The notes under the pieces were generated by a model. It ran no database searches. It had not been told where the DNA came from and saw nothing but the letters and a program-made list of their open reading frames with translations. From Piper betle (Eukaryota; Streptophyta; Magnoliopsida; Piperales; Piperaceae), in contig JAURVB010014092.1 in assembly GCA_033002965.1 (NCBI GenBank), positions 26,924 to 90,923 on the forward strand: DNA of 64,000 nucleotides, in the 5' to 3' direction. Made by a program: the position numbers and the translations under genes. This document shows, piece by piece, positions 23,501 through 32,185 of the stretch (positions are counted from its first letter, which is position 1; every line of letters starts with the position of its first letter).

Positions 23501-26500
23501 GTGTCAAACAAAGCAGCCAGGGCGGCGATGGCTGTCGGCGGCGGCGTTGAAAATGGGTGGCGGCGGCGGCATGCTCTGATCGGGGTTGCGGCCTGCCTCA
23601 ACGGCGCTCGGGATGTTGGGGGAAACGTCGGCAACGGCGGGAGGGTGAGACTAGTGGTCACAGCGGTGGCGACGGCGGCGATCTAACGGTGGCGGAATCC
23701 GGCCCAGAGTGGCGACTGCCGAGGCGGCTTCGTGGCATTGCGGCAGCACGCTAGCAGGCAATCGGTGGTCGGGGTCGGTTGGGGCGGCACGATGACGGCG
23801 TGGCAAGGTGGAGCGGCGTCAATCGGCAGCAGTGCGGCGTCGGCGGCAGCAGCACACAGCAGTGAGGGTTTTGGGAGGGTAAGTGTCGAAAGGGAGAAAT
23901 TGTACTCTAGTGGCAATTTCGTAATTAAGTATTCACTCGATTCCTACTCGAGTTAAAATAATAACTAATTCGTAATAAATTCTAAAAAAAAATCTAAAAA
24001 AATATGGAAAAATTCCATAAAATAAAACAAACACAACAACATCCAAATAACATGCTCTATAACTAATAACCCACCCGAATATAGTCCAACGCGTCCTAAT
24101 ACATTATTTAGCCTAAAACTATTCTACAATCAAATAAAAATAACAATCAATACTGTATACCTCTATATACTTGATAACCCATTTTTCATCATCTTTTAAA
24201 CGTTATTATCGTATACTTCAGCATACATGACCCTCATCGCTCATAACTCACAGCTGGCCTCAACTCAGCTCGCGGTCTATGAAGCTGACTCGACTCGAAC
24301 CGACGGTTGAACCAACTGGTTCACTCTCGTAAAACTCTGACTCGAATCATGGATTTTATAATTTTAGCCTGAAAATAAATAATAACAACCAACTGTACAT
24401 AATGGTTTTACTTGACATATGAATTACTACTTCAACAAATCGATATTAGATTACTAGTATTAATATACATATTAACCAATCCTGAAACATAGATCAAATT
24501 CTGAATAAACGAAATGCAAACACTTTACTGTCTTAAAAGTAAAACCTCTAACAACAATCATCCAAAATGAAACAAATAATAGATTGTCCTAAGCATAGAT
24601 TAACAAATTAATCGCGGAATCCTCTTGCACACAACAAACAAAACGAAATAAAAAGAGTATTGGTTATGGGCCAGTAATACTACATGCAATCAACTACAAA
24701 GTGCAATTATAGAAATAAGTAATAGAAGAAAGCCACCATCTTTTTGGGTTAGGGTTATTGAAATTGACAAAGCTTACTTTTTCGACAAGTGTTGATGGCG
24801 ATGGGCGACGACAGAGGCGACAAAGGAGGAGCTGGAGATGAGCAGGAAGGAGCATTGGATGAAGGGGATGAGGAAGTATAGAGGGAGGGTGGAAGAAGAG
24901 GGATGGCATGAAGGGAGGGGAGAGGAACGAGCTTTAGAAAAAAATAAATAGGGTTTGACTTTTTTTCACAAAAAAATATTTTGTGAGGCTTTCTGGAAAC
25001 AGCCTCTACCACTTTATATTTTGTTAATGCTTTGCTAAGCATTTGTTGGGAAAGCATGTTTTATCGATTTCAACAACCTTAATCCAAAAAAGGTAGTGGC
25101 TTTGTTTTATTTTTTGTTGTTTGTGATGTTCAGTATGTGTTTGTGATTGATTTAAGTCATTTAATGTATCTTATATTCATTATTTTAATTTAATGAGTTT
25201 GTTCATAATTTTGGTTATTTTCTTTCTTTGGTTCTATGATGTAGGTTGTTCATGACTAATTGATGTTCCAATTTATCTGCACATTGTCATAAGTTACTTG
25301 TTCATGTAGTTGCATAGTTGAGTTTGTTCATGTAGTTGCAGATTGTTGTGGATCATAGGTGCTATTAGTCATCCATAACCAATAGTCTTTTTACTTCGTT
25401 TTATTTGCTGTGTGTATGAGGACTCAGCAATTAATTCGTTAACCTATGCTTAAGACTAGTTTGTTCTTGTTGTTTGGTTAATATTGTGTTTACGATTGGT
25501 TTATTTAGAATTTGATTCATGTTTAGGATTAGTTTATATGTAGATTAATACTTGTAATCTAATATCGATTTATTGAAGTTGTAATTCATATGTCTAAGCA
25601 AAATAATGTGAACAGTTGGTCGTTATTATTTATTTCTAGCCTAAAATTGTAGCATTTTAATAATATCGCAGTGGAAATATTTTAGGTACAGTTTGATTAT
25701 AGATAATCAAGGAAGACATGGCAAAATTCTACACATTGAATGCCAATGCAAATGTGGAATGACTTCATAGTTAGTTGTCGCAGATAAAGTACATGCATAT
25801 TATTTAATTCATTTTGCGCTATTTTTTATTACTGTGCAATGTTATTTGGTTTATTCTAAAATATTTTTTTATACTGCCGAACAACATTGGAATTTTTAAA
25901 AGTTCTTTCCCTTTTCATAATTGGAATAAAAACTGTGACAAAATTTTCTAGAGATTTCATATAAAATTTTTTATTGCAACCAAACGCCCTATTAGTTTTG
26001 AAGTGATACCCTTTTGTGAGCATTGTGATTAGATGCTGCTAAATATTCAATTTGAGTGTTTTATTTTCATTTTTTAATCTAATTGTTGTGAATTTGTTTA
26101 TATATAATCTTACTTTCTGCATGTTTGGGTTTGTTTCTAAAGGGATTTATTATTTTCGTATGTCCAGCTATGATGTGTGTACTGTCAATTTAAGTTTGTT
26201 GGGTTAGAATTGGGGAGTTTTTGTTGGATGAGTTGAAGGTCAATCTCAGTGAAATTTGTGGTGATTCTTTTGTTGTTTCTTTTATTAGATACAATGGACA
26301 AGGTTCGCGACGTGTTTGGGAAATTTGGTAAGCAGGTTGGTGAGGCAACCAAGAAGGCTGAAGATTTGGCTGGAAATGTTTGGCAGCATTGTATGTGCAG
26401 CACTTCCTTTTCCGTTTCTTTGTTTACTACATGAGTTTTCTAGTGCATGATAATAGATAATAAACATTAGGGTTTTTTTTCTTGATGTTTGTTTGAAGCT

Positions 26501-28941
26501 CAGTTTTCCCTATAAAATTTTACTCCAAACTGATAGTGTTGCAAGCATTGTCCTTCATTTGTCATGATTATTATTATCCATATTGGGATGCAGATTATTT
26601 TATTATGCCATTGGATTGTGAGTTCCTTTCAACTGGAAACTAGCCATTTGGATATTCCAACTCTTACTGCATCCTTAGGTTGTTCGCTTATTTTCTTAGA
26701 TGGAGTCTGTTGAACATGTTTGTACGTTGAGCTCTAATTGGTGCTCATGTGCAAATGGTACTAGCATTCGATATTACATAAAGGTGAAATTGATAATGCT
26801 AGATTTTGAAAATCATTATGATAACCGAATGTCCTGCCTGGAAGATAATTAAGAGTGGATTTAAAGACAGTTGAGTCTTTGAATTATACTCAATTCTGGT
26901 GCTGTTGAGGGGGCTTTAGTTTATGTACTCACAGTAAGATACAGATACAACTAAGAGTTTTTTTTGTCACTTTCCTTTGCTTTTTAATTTTTGTAAGCCT
27001 ATGTTGCAAAAATGAAAATTTAATGGTTGTTGTTGTTAAGCCTAATTTACAGCCTCAGTACTGCTTCTTAAAGTACTATGATGACAATTTCATGTCAGTG
27101 ACACTTTAGAAGTTTATTTTAAGCCAGCACGTCTGCCCTAAAAACTATTAGAAGAAACCGAATGGTTTTTCAGTATACTCCTCTTTCTTCCTTGTTTTTT
27201 TATTATGAATAAATTTTTCAGTATAATGTACGATGATGTTTTAACAGTTGTTACTTGTAAGGTAAGTTTTTGAGAGAATGCAGTGAAAAGTGAATGTATC
27301 CTTATAAACACTTATTAATGAATCTCATGTTTGCATAATTATGAATTGGCTAGCTTGATCCATGCTTACAAGTCGAGCATAAATTTATAATTCTGTTGGT
27401 GGTCTTGGCATAAGTTTTTATATTTTAATAGCCACGTAGGTTGGCATTTCCCCCCTTTTTTTAATGATATTGCTAGTCAAGTCAATTGGATATATTTTTG
27501 TTCTCTTTATGGACCTTTGATGCTAATAAATAAAAATTTAGCTTTAACTATTTTGAACTTGAACTTTTGGATTTCTTTTTGTTTGGATCAGTGAAAACAG
27601 GACCAAGCGTTGCAGATGCTGCAATGGGAAGAATTGCTCAAGGAACCAAAGTTTTAGCAGAGGGAGGCTACCAGAAGATCTTCCAGCAAGCATTTGAAAC
27701 AACATCTGATGAAAAATTACTAAAAACATTTGCCTGCTATTTGTCCACGTCAGCGGGTCCAGTTTTGGGTATCTTATACTTGTCCACTGCCAAACTTGCA
27801 TTCTGCAGTGATAATCCGCTGTCATATAAAGTGGGGGAAAGTACTGAGTGGAGCTATTATAAGGTACATGTGCCTTGTGGATTACTGCATGCTGTTGAAA
27901 ACCTCATGATTTCTATTTTTTGAATTATCCATTTGAGATGTTGGTTATCCAGGAGAGAAGTTTTAATGTAGGAACACCTTTTGGTAGGATTCTAGAGGGA
28001 GAGAATTTTTAAAATCAGCGAGGCATGAATTTTAATCTTCAGTGGATTTAAGGCGAGGAGAAATAGAAGAACACAAAAGGTTAATAGAAGAAATTGAACC
28101 TAGCAAAGGGGCACACAACATTTATTGACATGCAAGAATGATGTATACAGAAGCTGTGGCCACCATTTATAGACATATGTGAGCAGTGCCCTCCTAGCAG
28201 TAGGCAATTCTGAATGCTGGCAGAAATAGAGTTCCTAAATCAACTACAGATAATAAAAGAATCGTTTTAGGAAAAAAAATCTTTGCAACTTTTTCTTTCC
28301 TGCCGTGCTCTTAGTTAATAAGGAGTCTAATGCGTAAATGTCATAGTCTGAGTAGATTTTTTCCCCTTTATTGTCATGATAATATTGGGATAGTCTCTAG
28401 ATGGCAATTGACATTAGGATGCAAGTTTTAATTCTTATTAGAAGTTTAAGAGCTGTTAAAGAGGTAATGTTTTCTGACTACTCAAATATTGGTTGGCTTT
28501 TGTTTAGCGTGGTCTTTGTTTTTTGTCTATGCAATAAAAGTTCTTGTTGCAGAAAATAATTCATGGGAATGCTTTTGGTCAAGTGTACTAATTTGGAAAT
28601 AATTTGTAGTGTCCATTGAACACGTATGCTAGTTACTTCTTTTGGCCATGGAGTTGATGCAATATAGTGATATGCAATGGGGCATTCTTCAGCTCGTTAG
28701 CAGTTGGAGTATGATGTTTACTTTGTTCTTGAATGAAAGTTTTAACTGTTGTGAGTGGCAGGTGGTGCTTCCCTTACACCAGTTGAAAACGGTGAATCCA
28801 TCTGCAAGCAAAGCAAATCCAGCAGAAAAATATGTTCAAGTCATCTCCGTCGACAACCACGAGTTTTGGTTTATGGGGTTTGTGACCAATGACAGTGCTG
28901 TTAAGCATTTGAAGGAGGCTCTGCCATCCCGGGGCCTCTGA
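11537..28941 (+). CDS. GEM-like GRAM-domain protein, 4 exons, 14.5-kb first intron
   Basis: Plant GEM/FIP1-type protein; family members bind phosphoinositides through the GRAM domain and are linked to ABA response, cell division and epidermal patterning. Exons are 11537-11759, 26289-26390, 27592-27863 and 28762-28941 (TGA). Exon 1 encodes a Pro-rich disordered region ([14 protein letters not shown], then SNPYVSSSP). Exon 2 encodes [20 protein letters not shown] and [12 protein letters not shown]. Exon 3 starts [20 protein letters not shown] and carries the GRAM core ([25 protein letters not shown]). Exon 4 carries [16 protein letters not shown]. Junction phases agree at every intron. Exon 1 has two frame problems in C runs (about 11551-11555 and 11727-11730). 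With one C added at the second, the exon ends ...TGNTAK and joins exon 2 in frame. An ATG in good context in exon 2 (26294) could start a short form lacking the Pro-rich part. Intron 1 (11760-26288) is packed with transposons. Confidence 0.88.
12793..12814. other. Conserved stem-loop in E0 (9-bp stem, CAAA loop)
   Basis: Arms ACAGGAGAG and CTCTCCTGT around a CAAA loop. Homologous hairpins occur in every intact copy of the family, with paired substitutions that keep the stem. Confidence 0.8.
13382..13999. mobile_element. hAT-like MITE, family R, copy R2, inside E1
   Basis: A 618-bp element with termini TAGGGGTGCTAATTGAGCGA and, inverted, TAGGGTTGCTAATTGAGCGA. It is flanked by a perfect 8-bp duplication TGCGGATC (13374-13381 and 14000-14007). 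The paralogous LTR E2 carries the uninterrupted empty site near 15845-15855. The interior is rich in CGAG/CTCG strings with an (AT)n tract and a tRNA-like block on the minus strand. Confidence 0.92.
13662..13715 (-). other. tRNA-like block with Pol III A and B box matches inside R2
   Basis: On the minus strand TAGTTGAGATGG (13704-13715) fits the A-box consensus TRGYNNARNNGG. About 32 bp downstream GGTTCAAACC (13662-13671) fits 10 of 11 B-box positions together with the next base. The same block recurs in R3 (A box 56154-56165) and, degraded, in R1. A full tRNA fold is not claimed. Confidence 0.55.
14559..14576. other. Conserved stem-loop in E1
   Basis: Arms ATGAGAG and CTCTCAT around a CAAA loop. 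At the sixth pair from the loop this copy has T-A where E0 has G-C and E3 has A-T. Confidence 0.8.
16364..16433. other. Twin hairpins in E2
   Basis: The first hairpin has arms CAGTAAC and GTTACTG (16364-16381, loop AAGC). The second has arms ATGAGAG and CTCTCAT (16416-16433, loop CAAA). The pair recurs with similar spacing in the other family copies. Confidence 0.75.
16895..16904. promoter_or_regulatory. TATA-like tract in the LTR-like family (E2 copy)
   Basis: A TATATATATA tract followed by GGCCTGGG is preserved at the matching place in E0 (about 13257-13269), E1 (about 15035), E3, and E5. It could be the LTR promoter TATA box. Because the tract is palindromic it does not settle transcription direction. 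Confidence 0.4.
17034..17065. other. Conserved GTTAAGTGG/CCACTTAAC hairpin in E2
   Basis: Arms GTTAAGTGG (17034-17042) and CCACTTAAC (17057-17065) with a 14-base loop starting GATCCGATAAAA. It is present in E0 (near 22726-22757, with a longer stem), E1, E3 and E5, and altered in E4. It lies about 130 bp past the TATA-like tract. Confidence 0.65.
19820..22621 (-). mobile_element. LTR-like element E3, inverted copy nested in E0 (2802 bp)
   Basis: Read on the plus strand it runs from TGTAAAACCTG at 19820 to GGGGTGTTACA at 22621, flanked by CGAAG at 19815-19819 and 22622-22626. It is the opposite orientation of E0, so the two form a large inverted repeat. ORFs inside (for example 20138-20641) are Ala/Pro/Arg-rich translations of GC-rich DNA with no family motif. 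Confidence 0.92.
21987..22008. other. Conserved stem-loop in E3
   Basis: Arms ACAAGAGAG and CTCTCTTGT with loop TTTG (CAAA on the element's other strand). Compared with E0, the sixth pair is A-T in place of G-C: a compensatory change. Confidence 0.8.
25992..26288 (+). other. End of GEM intron 1
   Basis: About 300 bp of T-rich intron DNA between the foldback element and the acceptor AG at 26287-26288. The TTTCTTTTATTAG tract is a good plant 3' splice site. No element is seen. Confidence 0.6.
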
Positions 28942-30493
28942 ATTCGAATATGATATGTGGCGCCCGGATCCCTTCTATCTATAGTAAATTATGTATTGTG
29001 CAGTTGGTAAGGTGTCTGTATTAGTTGATTGTATGAATTAGTCAATTGGGATGTGTATACAAAATTGCACCATTCTTGTGATACACTTATTTTAATAAGT
29101 TGACAATATATATTTTTGACGTGGTTAATTCAAATTCTTGTCTCTTATTCTGCACTATCTTATCTTCGATTATCCAGATTTGGTTTTTGAAGAGATATCT
29201 ACCATTTGATATCTATTCGGAATGAATGCTGTTTATTTTATTTTTTGTTTTTTGGTTTGTTGTGTGTGCGTGTATTTCCGCATTTCCAGGGAAATGTCAA
29301 GTAACAACCGAAATATATGTCTATTTTTTACTTTGTTTCTTTTCCGGGGACCATTTCCCTTGTGACTAACAGGGTCTCCTTTTGGTGAGTTTCATCTATT
29401 TATGTACGTTCATTTGTAATAAGAATGGACAAGGCAATTGTAGTTTAGGATGTATGGCAAGGGTGGCTGGGATTAGAATCCTCTGTCATTGATGTGCATC
29501 TTTTAGAAACCAAATCCATGGTGGAGACCCCTACTGAAAATCAATCCTCTGGAGTCTCGGAACACTTTATTTTCCCTTTGTAGGAATAAATCACTGGTTT
29601 CCTGATTCATAATAATCAGAACTCAACCAGCCACCTTTCCACCCCCCCCTCCCCCTTCCCCACCCACACCCGCACCCACACCCACCCGAAATTCAAACTA
29701 AAAACTTGCATCTTAGGTTACATGGAGTATCTTTCCTTTGGTAACATGTCAAGTATTGCAACATTATCAGCAACGGGTAGCAGTCAACTTCGCTTCCTCT
29801 GGCCTCCGAAAGGACCTTCCATTTTTTGTAAACCTTGTCTCGGAACTAAAAAATAGTCCATTTTTTCATTTTAATTAGTTGAATACTCCTTTATTAGAAC
29901 AAGTAAACAGAGTACATATGGGAAAGGCCAAGGAGTTACTCAAATGGCGGCCTCTCTCTGCACATAAGCTTGACAAAGATTCACTGGATTGTGCTTCAAG
30001 TGCAACCAACATTCTCTTTCCTTGAAAGTAGAGTGTTAGCTCTGACATCTTGAACGACAATGTCTCACGAACACAAGTAAAGAGATTAACTACATTGTCT
30101 CAAAACACAACAATATCTTTTGTCGATTTTTTGCAGAGAAATTTGGCGCCTATACACAAATTACATGCTCTGCACTGTGTAATTCCATAATACGCTAAGC
30201 AAGCTCGAGTTTAACGTCTTATTCTTCTCCCAGGTGGGTGGTTGATGATCCCATGGTCAATGTTTGCTAGAGTTCGCAAGAACTCTTTCATATAAAACGT
30301 GATATAAGACGAACCCACTTTACAAAATGATCAGCTGTTTTACTTGACAGGTTCTCGCTGCCTACATACATTTCAACCCAGTTCCGTGAATCTTGCGTTG
30401 CATATTAGCTAATTTTTTCTTGCTAAAAAATAGAACTGTTTTTTTAATTTCTCAAAGTGATTTACTTTTGCAATATGTGCTTTTTCTTCTGCA
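28942..30493. other. Gene-free stretch 3' of the GEM-like gene
   Basis: It contains the GEM 3' UTR and spacer. A C-rich pyrimidine tract lies at about 29640-29692 (CCCCCCCCTCCCCC, then CACCCACACC-type repeats). No supported gene; the 29875-30060 minus ORF has no features. Confidence 0.5.
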
Positions 30494-31159
30494 GATATGC
30501 CCTCTATATGTACCAACAACCTGTCTGGGTACTATGGTGATGATCATATCAAACATATGGCTAAGCAGGTTAAGATTCCCTGCCATATTGTTATGATACA
30601 AGCTCACTAACAATCTGGTGCACCAACTTCATCCACCCCCAGGATAACATGAAGTACAACCACTATGGCCAAATGAACCTACCAATATCCGAAGAAGAGC
30701 ATACAATACGATGTGAGCTAGAGAAGGAAGGAGAGGGGGTTGGAAGAAGAGATAAAGGATGGTATATGCAACCTGGGCCTTCGGCTACACCGTTTGTACC
30801 AACACCAGAAGGAAAGAACAAAGAAGTCGGAGGCTTATACTGAGCTCAATATTACCATCAAAATGGAAGGAGGATCTAGAATTGAAATATTTGAGAGTAA
30901 GAAATCAACAAAGCAGGGTTTGCATAGATTTGCTAAAGGAGATGATAAGCACACTACCAAGAATGTTTCTACTAATGTGAGAGAGTTCGACTGGGTGAAG
31001 ACGCTCAGATCCAAACCACAATCAATTTCTGGCAGCAAAAAGAAATCAGCCAGTTTTGGTGATGCTGCTAGGAAAGTTGGTAATCAAGCTGACAAGGGCA
31101 GACGCAAGAGCAAACTTATTGAGCCCATGAAAGAAAACAAGGCAATAAGTTGGATGTGA
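30494..31159 (+). CDS. Unrecognised spliced gene, at least two exons, probable frame break
   Basis: I do not recognise this protein. Exon A (30494-30568, after a CTTCTGCAG acceptor) encodes MPSICTNNLSGYYGDDHIK... and ends at AAGCAG followed by a GTTAAG donor. Exon B starts after CCCCCAG at about 30644 and continues in phase: DNMKYNHYGQMNLPIS, then an acidic stretch, then GRRDKGWYMQPGPSATPFVP. That frame stops at 30841. A second frame is open from about 30740 to the TGA at 31159 and gives a Lys/Ser-rich tail (ITIKMEGGSRIEIFESKK ... NKAISWM). A one-base change near 30830-30840 would join them. The basic tail suggests nucleic-acid or chromatin association, but that is a guess. Upstream exons were not found. 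Confidence 0.4.
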
Positions 31160-31774
31160 GATGATAACAAAGGTTTGTATTAATGTTTATTGTAGTATTC
31201 TTGTGTGGCTAAACACAAACAATTGGTCTGCTAGTTGATGACCTGAGATAGTGTGCTATTAAAATAAAAAACTCCACTTTGCTTGTTCAAGATGTACTTC
31301 ACTGGAATGGAATAAATAAAAATTTGTGTTGCTCATTCTTCTCCTGTATTGTTCAATTCGCAAAAGCCCATTCATTCATTTTGTACTTCCCCATCATTAT
31401 CCAATCACTAAGCTTTCCCGGGTATCCCCTTGAGATTAATGAGTAGATGGTTCTGATATCTAAATTTGCAATCAATAATATAATATTGGAATGCCACGGT
31501 TGCTTCATATATATTACTAAACTAAACAGGTTTTTAATTTTAATTATGTAAACACACTAGCCAGATTCAGGAACTCAATTGTCTTTGTCATGCCATTATA
31601 ATAGGTATTGGTGGGTCATTAGATCAGCTTGCATTGTCCAAGAAATAAATATATTATGCAACAACAATTGGTGGCAACAATTGGACCACGTAAGAAGAAA
31701 GGCAATTAGCCAGAACATGGTTACAATTTTTAAATGTTTAGATTAGATGTGTGTTTAACACATGATCTCAAGGC
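31160..31774. other. Gene-free stretch
   Basis: AT-rich spacer after the unrecognised gene; I see no gene, repeat or RNA. Confidence 0.5.
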
Positions 31775-32185
31775 TTAAGTTGGCAAATGTAATTGTTTAA
31801 CAGCATCAACACTGGAAGCAGCATGGTGTGCAAGATGGACAACTCTCACGAATACATCAGGATGAGCCATTTCAGGAGACAGCAAAAGGGAAGCAGAAAA
31901 CAAGGAAAAAAGCATGGTACTTAGATCATCTATGTACATATGATCTCGCAGTTGGCTTCCACCAAGTACCAGCAACAAACGAGAATTCAAAGCGTTAATT
32001 ATTGAAGTTGAAGTTGAAGAACTGGCAAATACAAGCAACGGGCACAAGATGAATGATTTCTTGAATCTCGTCTCTGAGTGACAACATATCTCGTGTGGTT
32101 TAGACAAAGTGTCATAGCAAAGTAAAGCTAATGTTGTGTCTCCATGTGCCCAGGTTGGTGACAAGCCATCTGATCTGCCGAGCAA
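31775..32185 (-). CDS. Unrecognised 136-codon ORF, possible terminal exon
   Basis: Open on the minus strand for 136 codons and ending ...SSVDAVKQLHLPT. Composition is balanced rather than low-complexity. The protein has hydrophobic patches (ILCPLLVFA, LFSLFSASLLL) and HPDVFVRVVHLAHHAA. Upstream, CACCTGAG just before the open region could be a splice acceptor, so this might be the last exon of a gene whose other exons I could not find. I do not recognise the family; it may also be a decayed fragment. Confidence 0.25.
   Translation of the reverse strand: MLGRSDGLSPTWAHGDTTLALLCYDTLSKPHEICCHSETRFKKSFILCPLLVFASSSTSTSIINALNSRLLLVLGGSQLRDHMYIDDLSTMLFSLFSASLLLSPEMAHPDVFVRVVHLAHHAASSVDAVKQLHLPT

Larger units (their letters stand above)
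12120..24360 (+). mobile_element. LTR-like element E0 (outermost of the nest), solo-LTR form
   Basis: It begins TGTAACACCCC and ends at the equivalent of GGGTTTTACA (here GGATTTTATA, the terminal CA mutated to TA). It is flanked by ATTTT at 12115-12119 and 24361-24365. After removing E1 and E3 the net length is about 2.9 kb. No gag or pol reading frame is present, so it looks like a solo LTR. The orientation sign is arbitrary: plus means TGTAACACCCC first. Confidence 0.85.
11838..25991. mobile_element. Foldback DNA element with about 600-bp inverted arms, split by LTR-like insertions
   Basis: The left end (TAGGGCGTTTGGTTGCAATA at 11838) is the near-perfect inverse of the right end at 25991. 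Once the E0 complex (12120-24360) is removed, the left arm (11838-12119 plus about 24366-24680) aligns inverted to about 25350-25991. Shared internal blocks include GCATGTACTTTATCT, TATTAAAATACTACAATTTT, and a stretch ending in TATTGGTTATGG. The loop at 24690-25340 has no recognisable gene. Net length is about 1.9 kb. The superfamily is uncertain because the flanking bases are palindromic and I cannot fix the target-site duplication. Confidence 0.75.
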
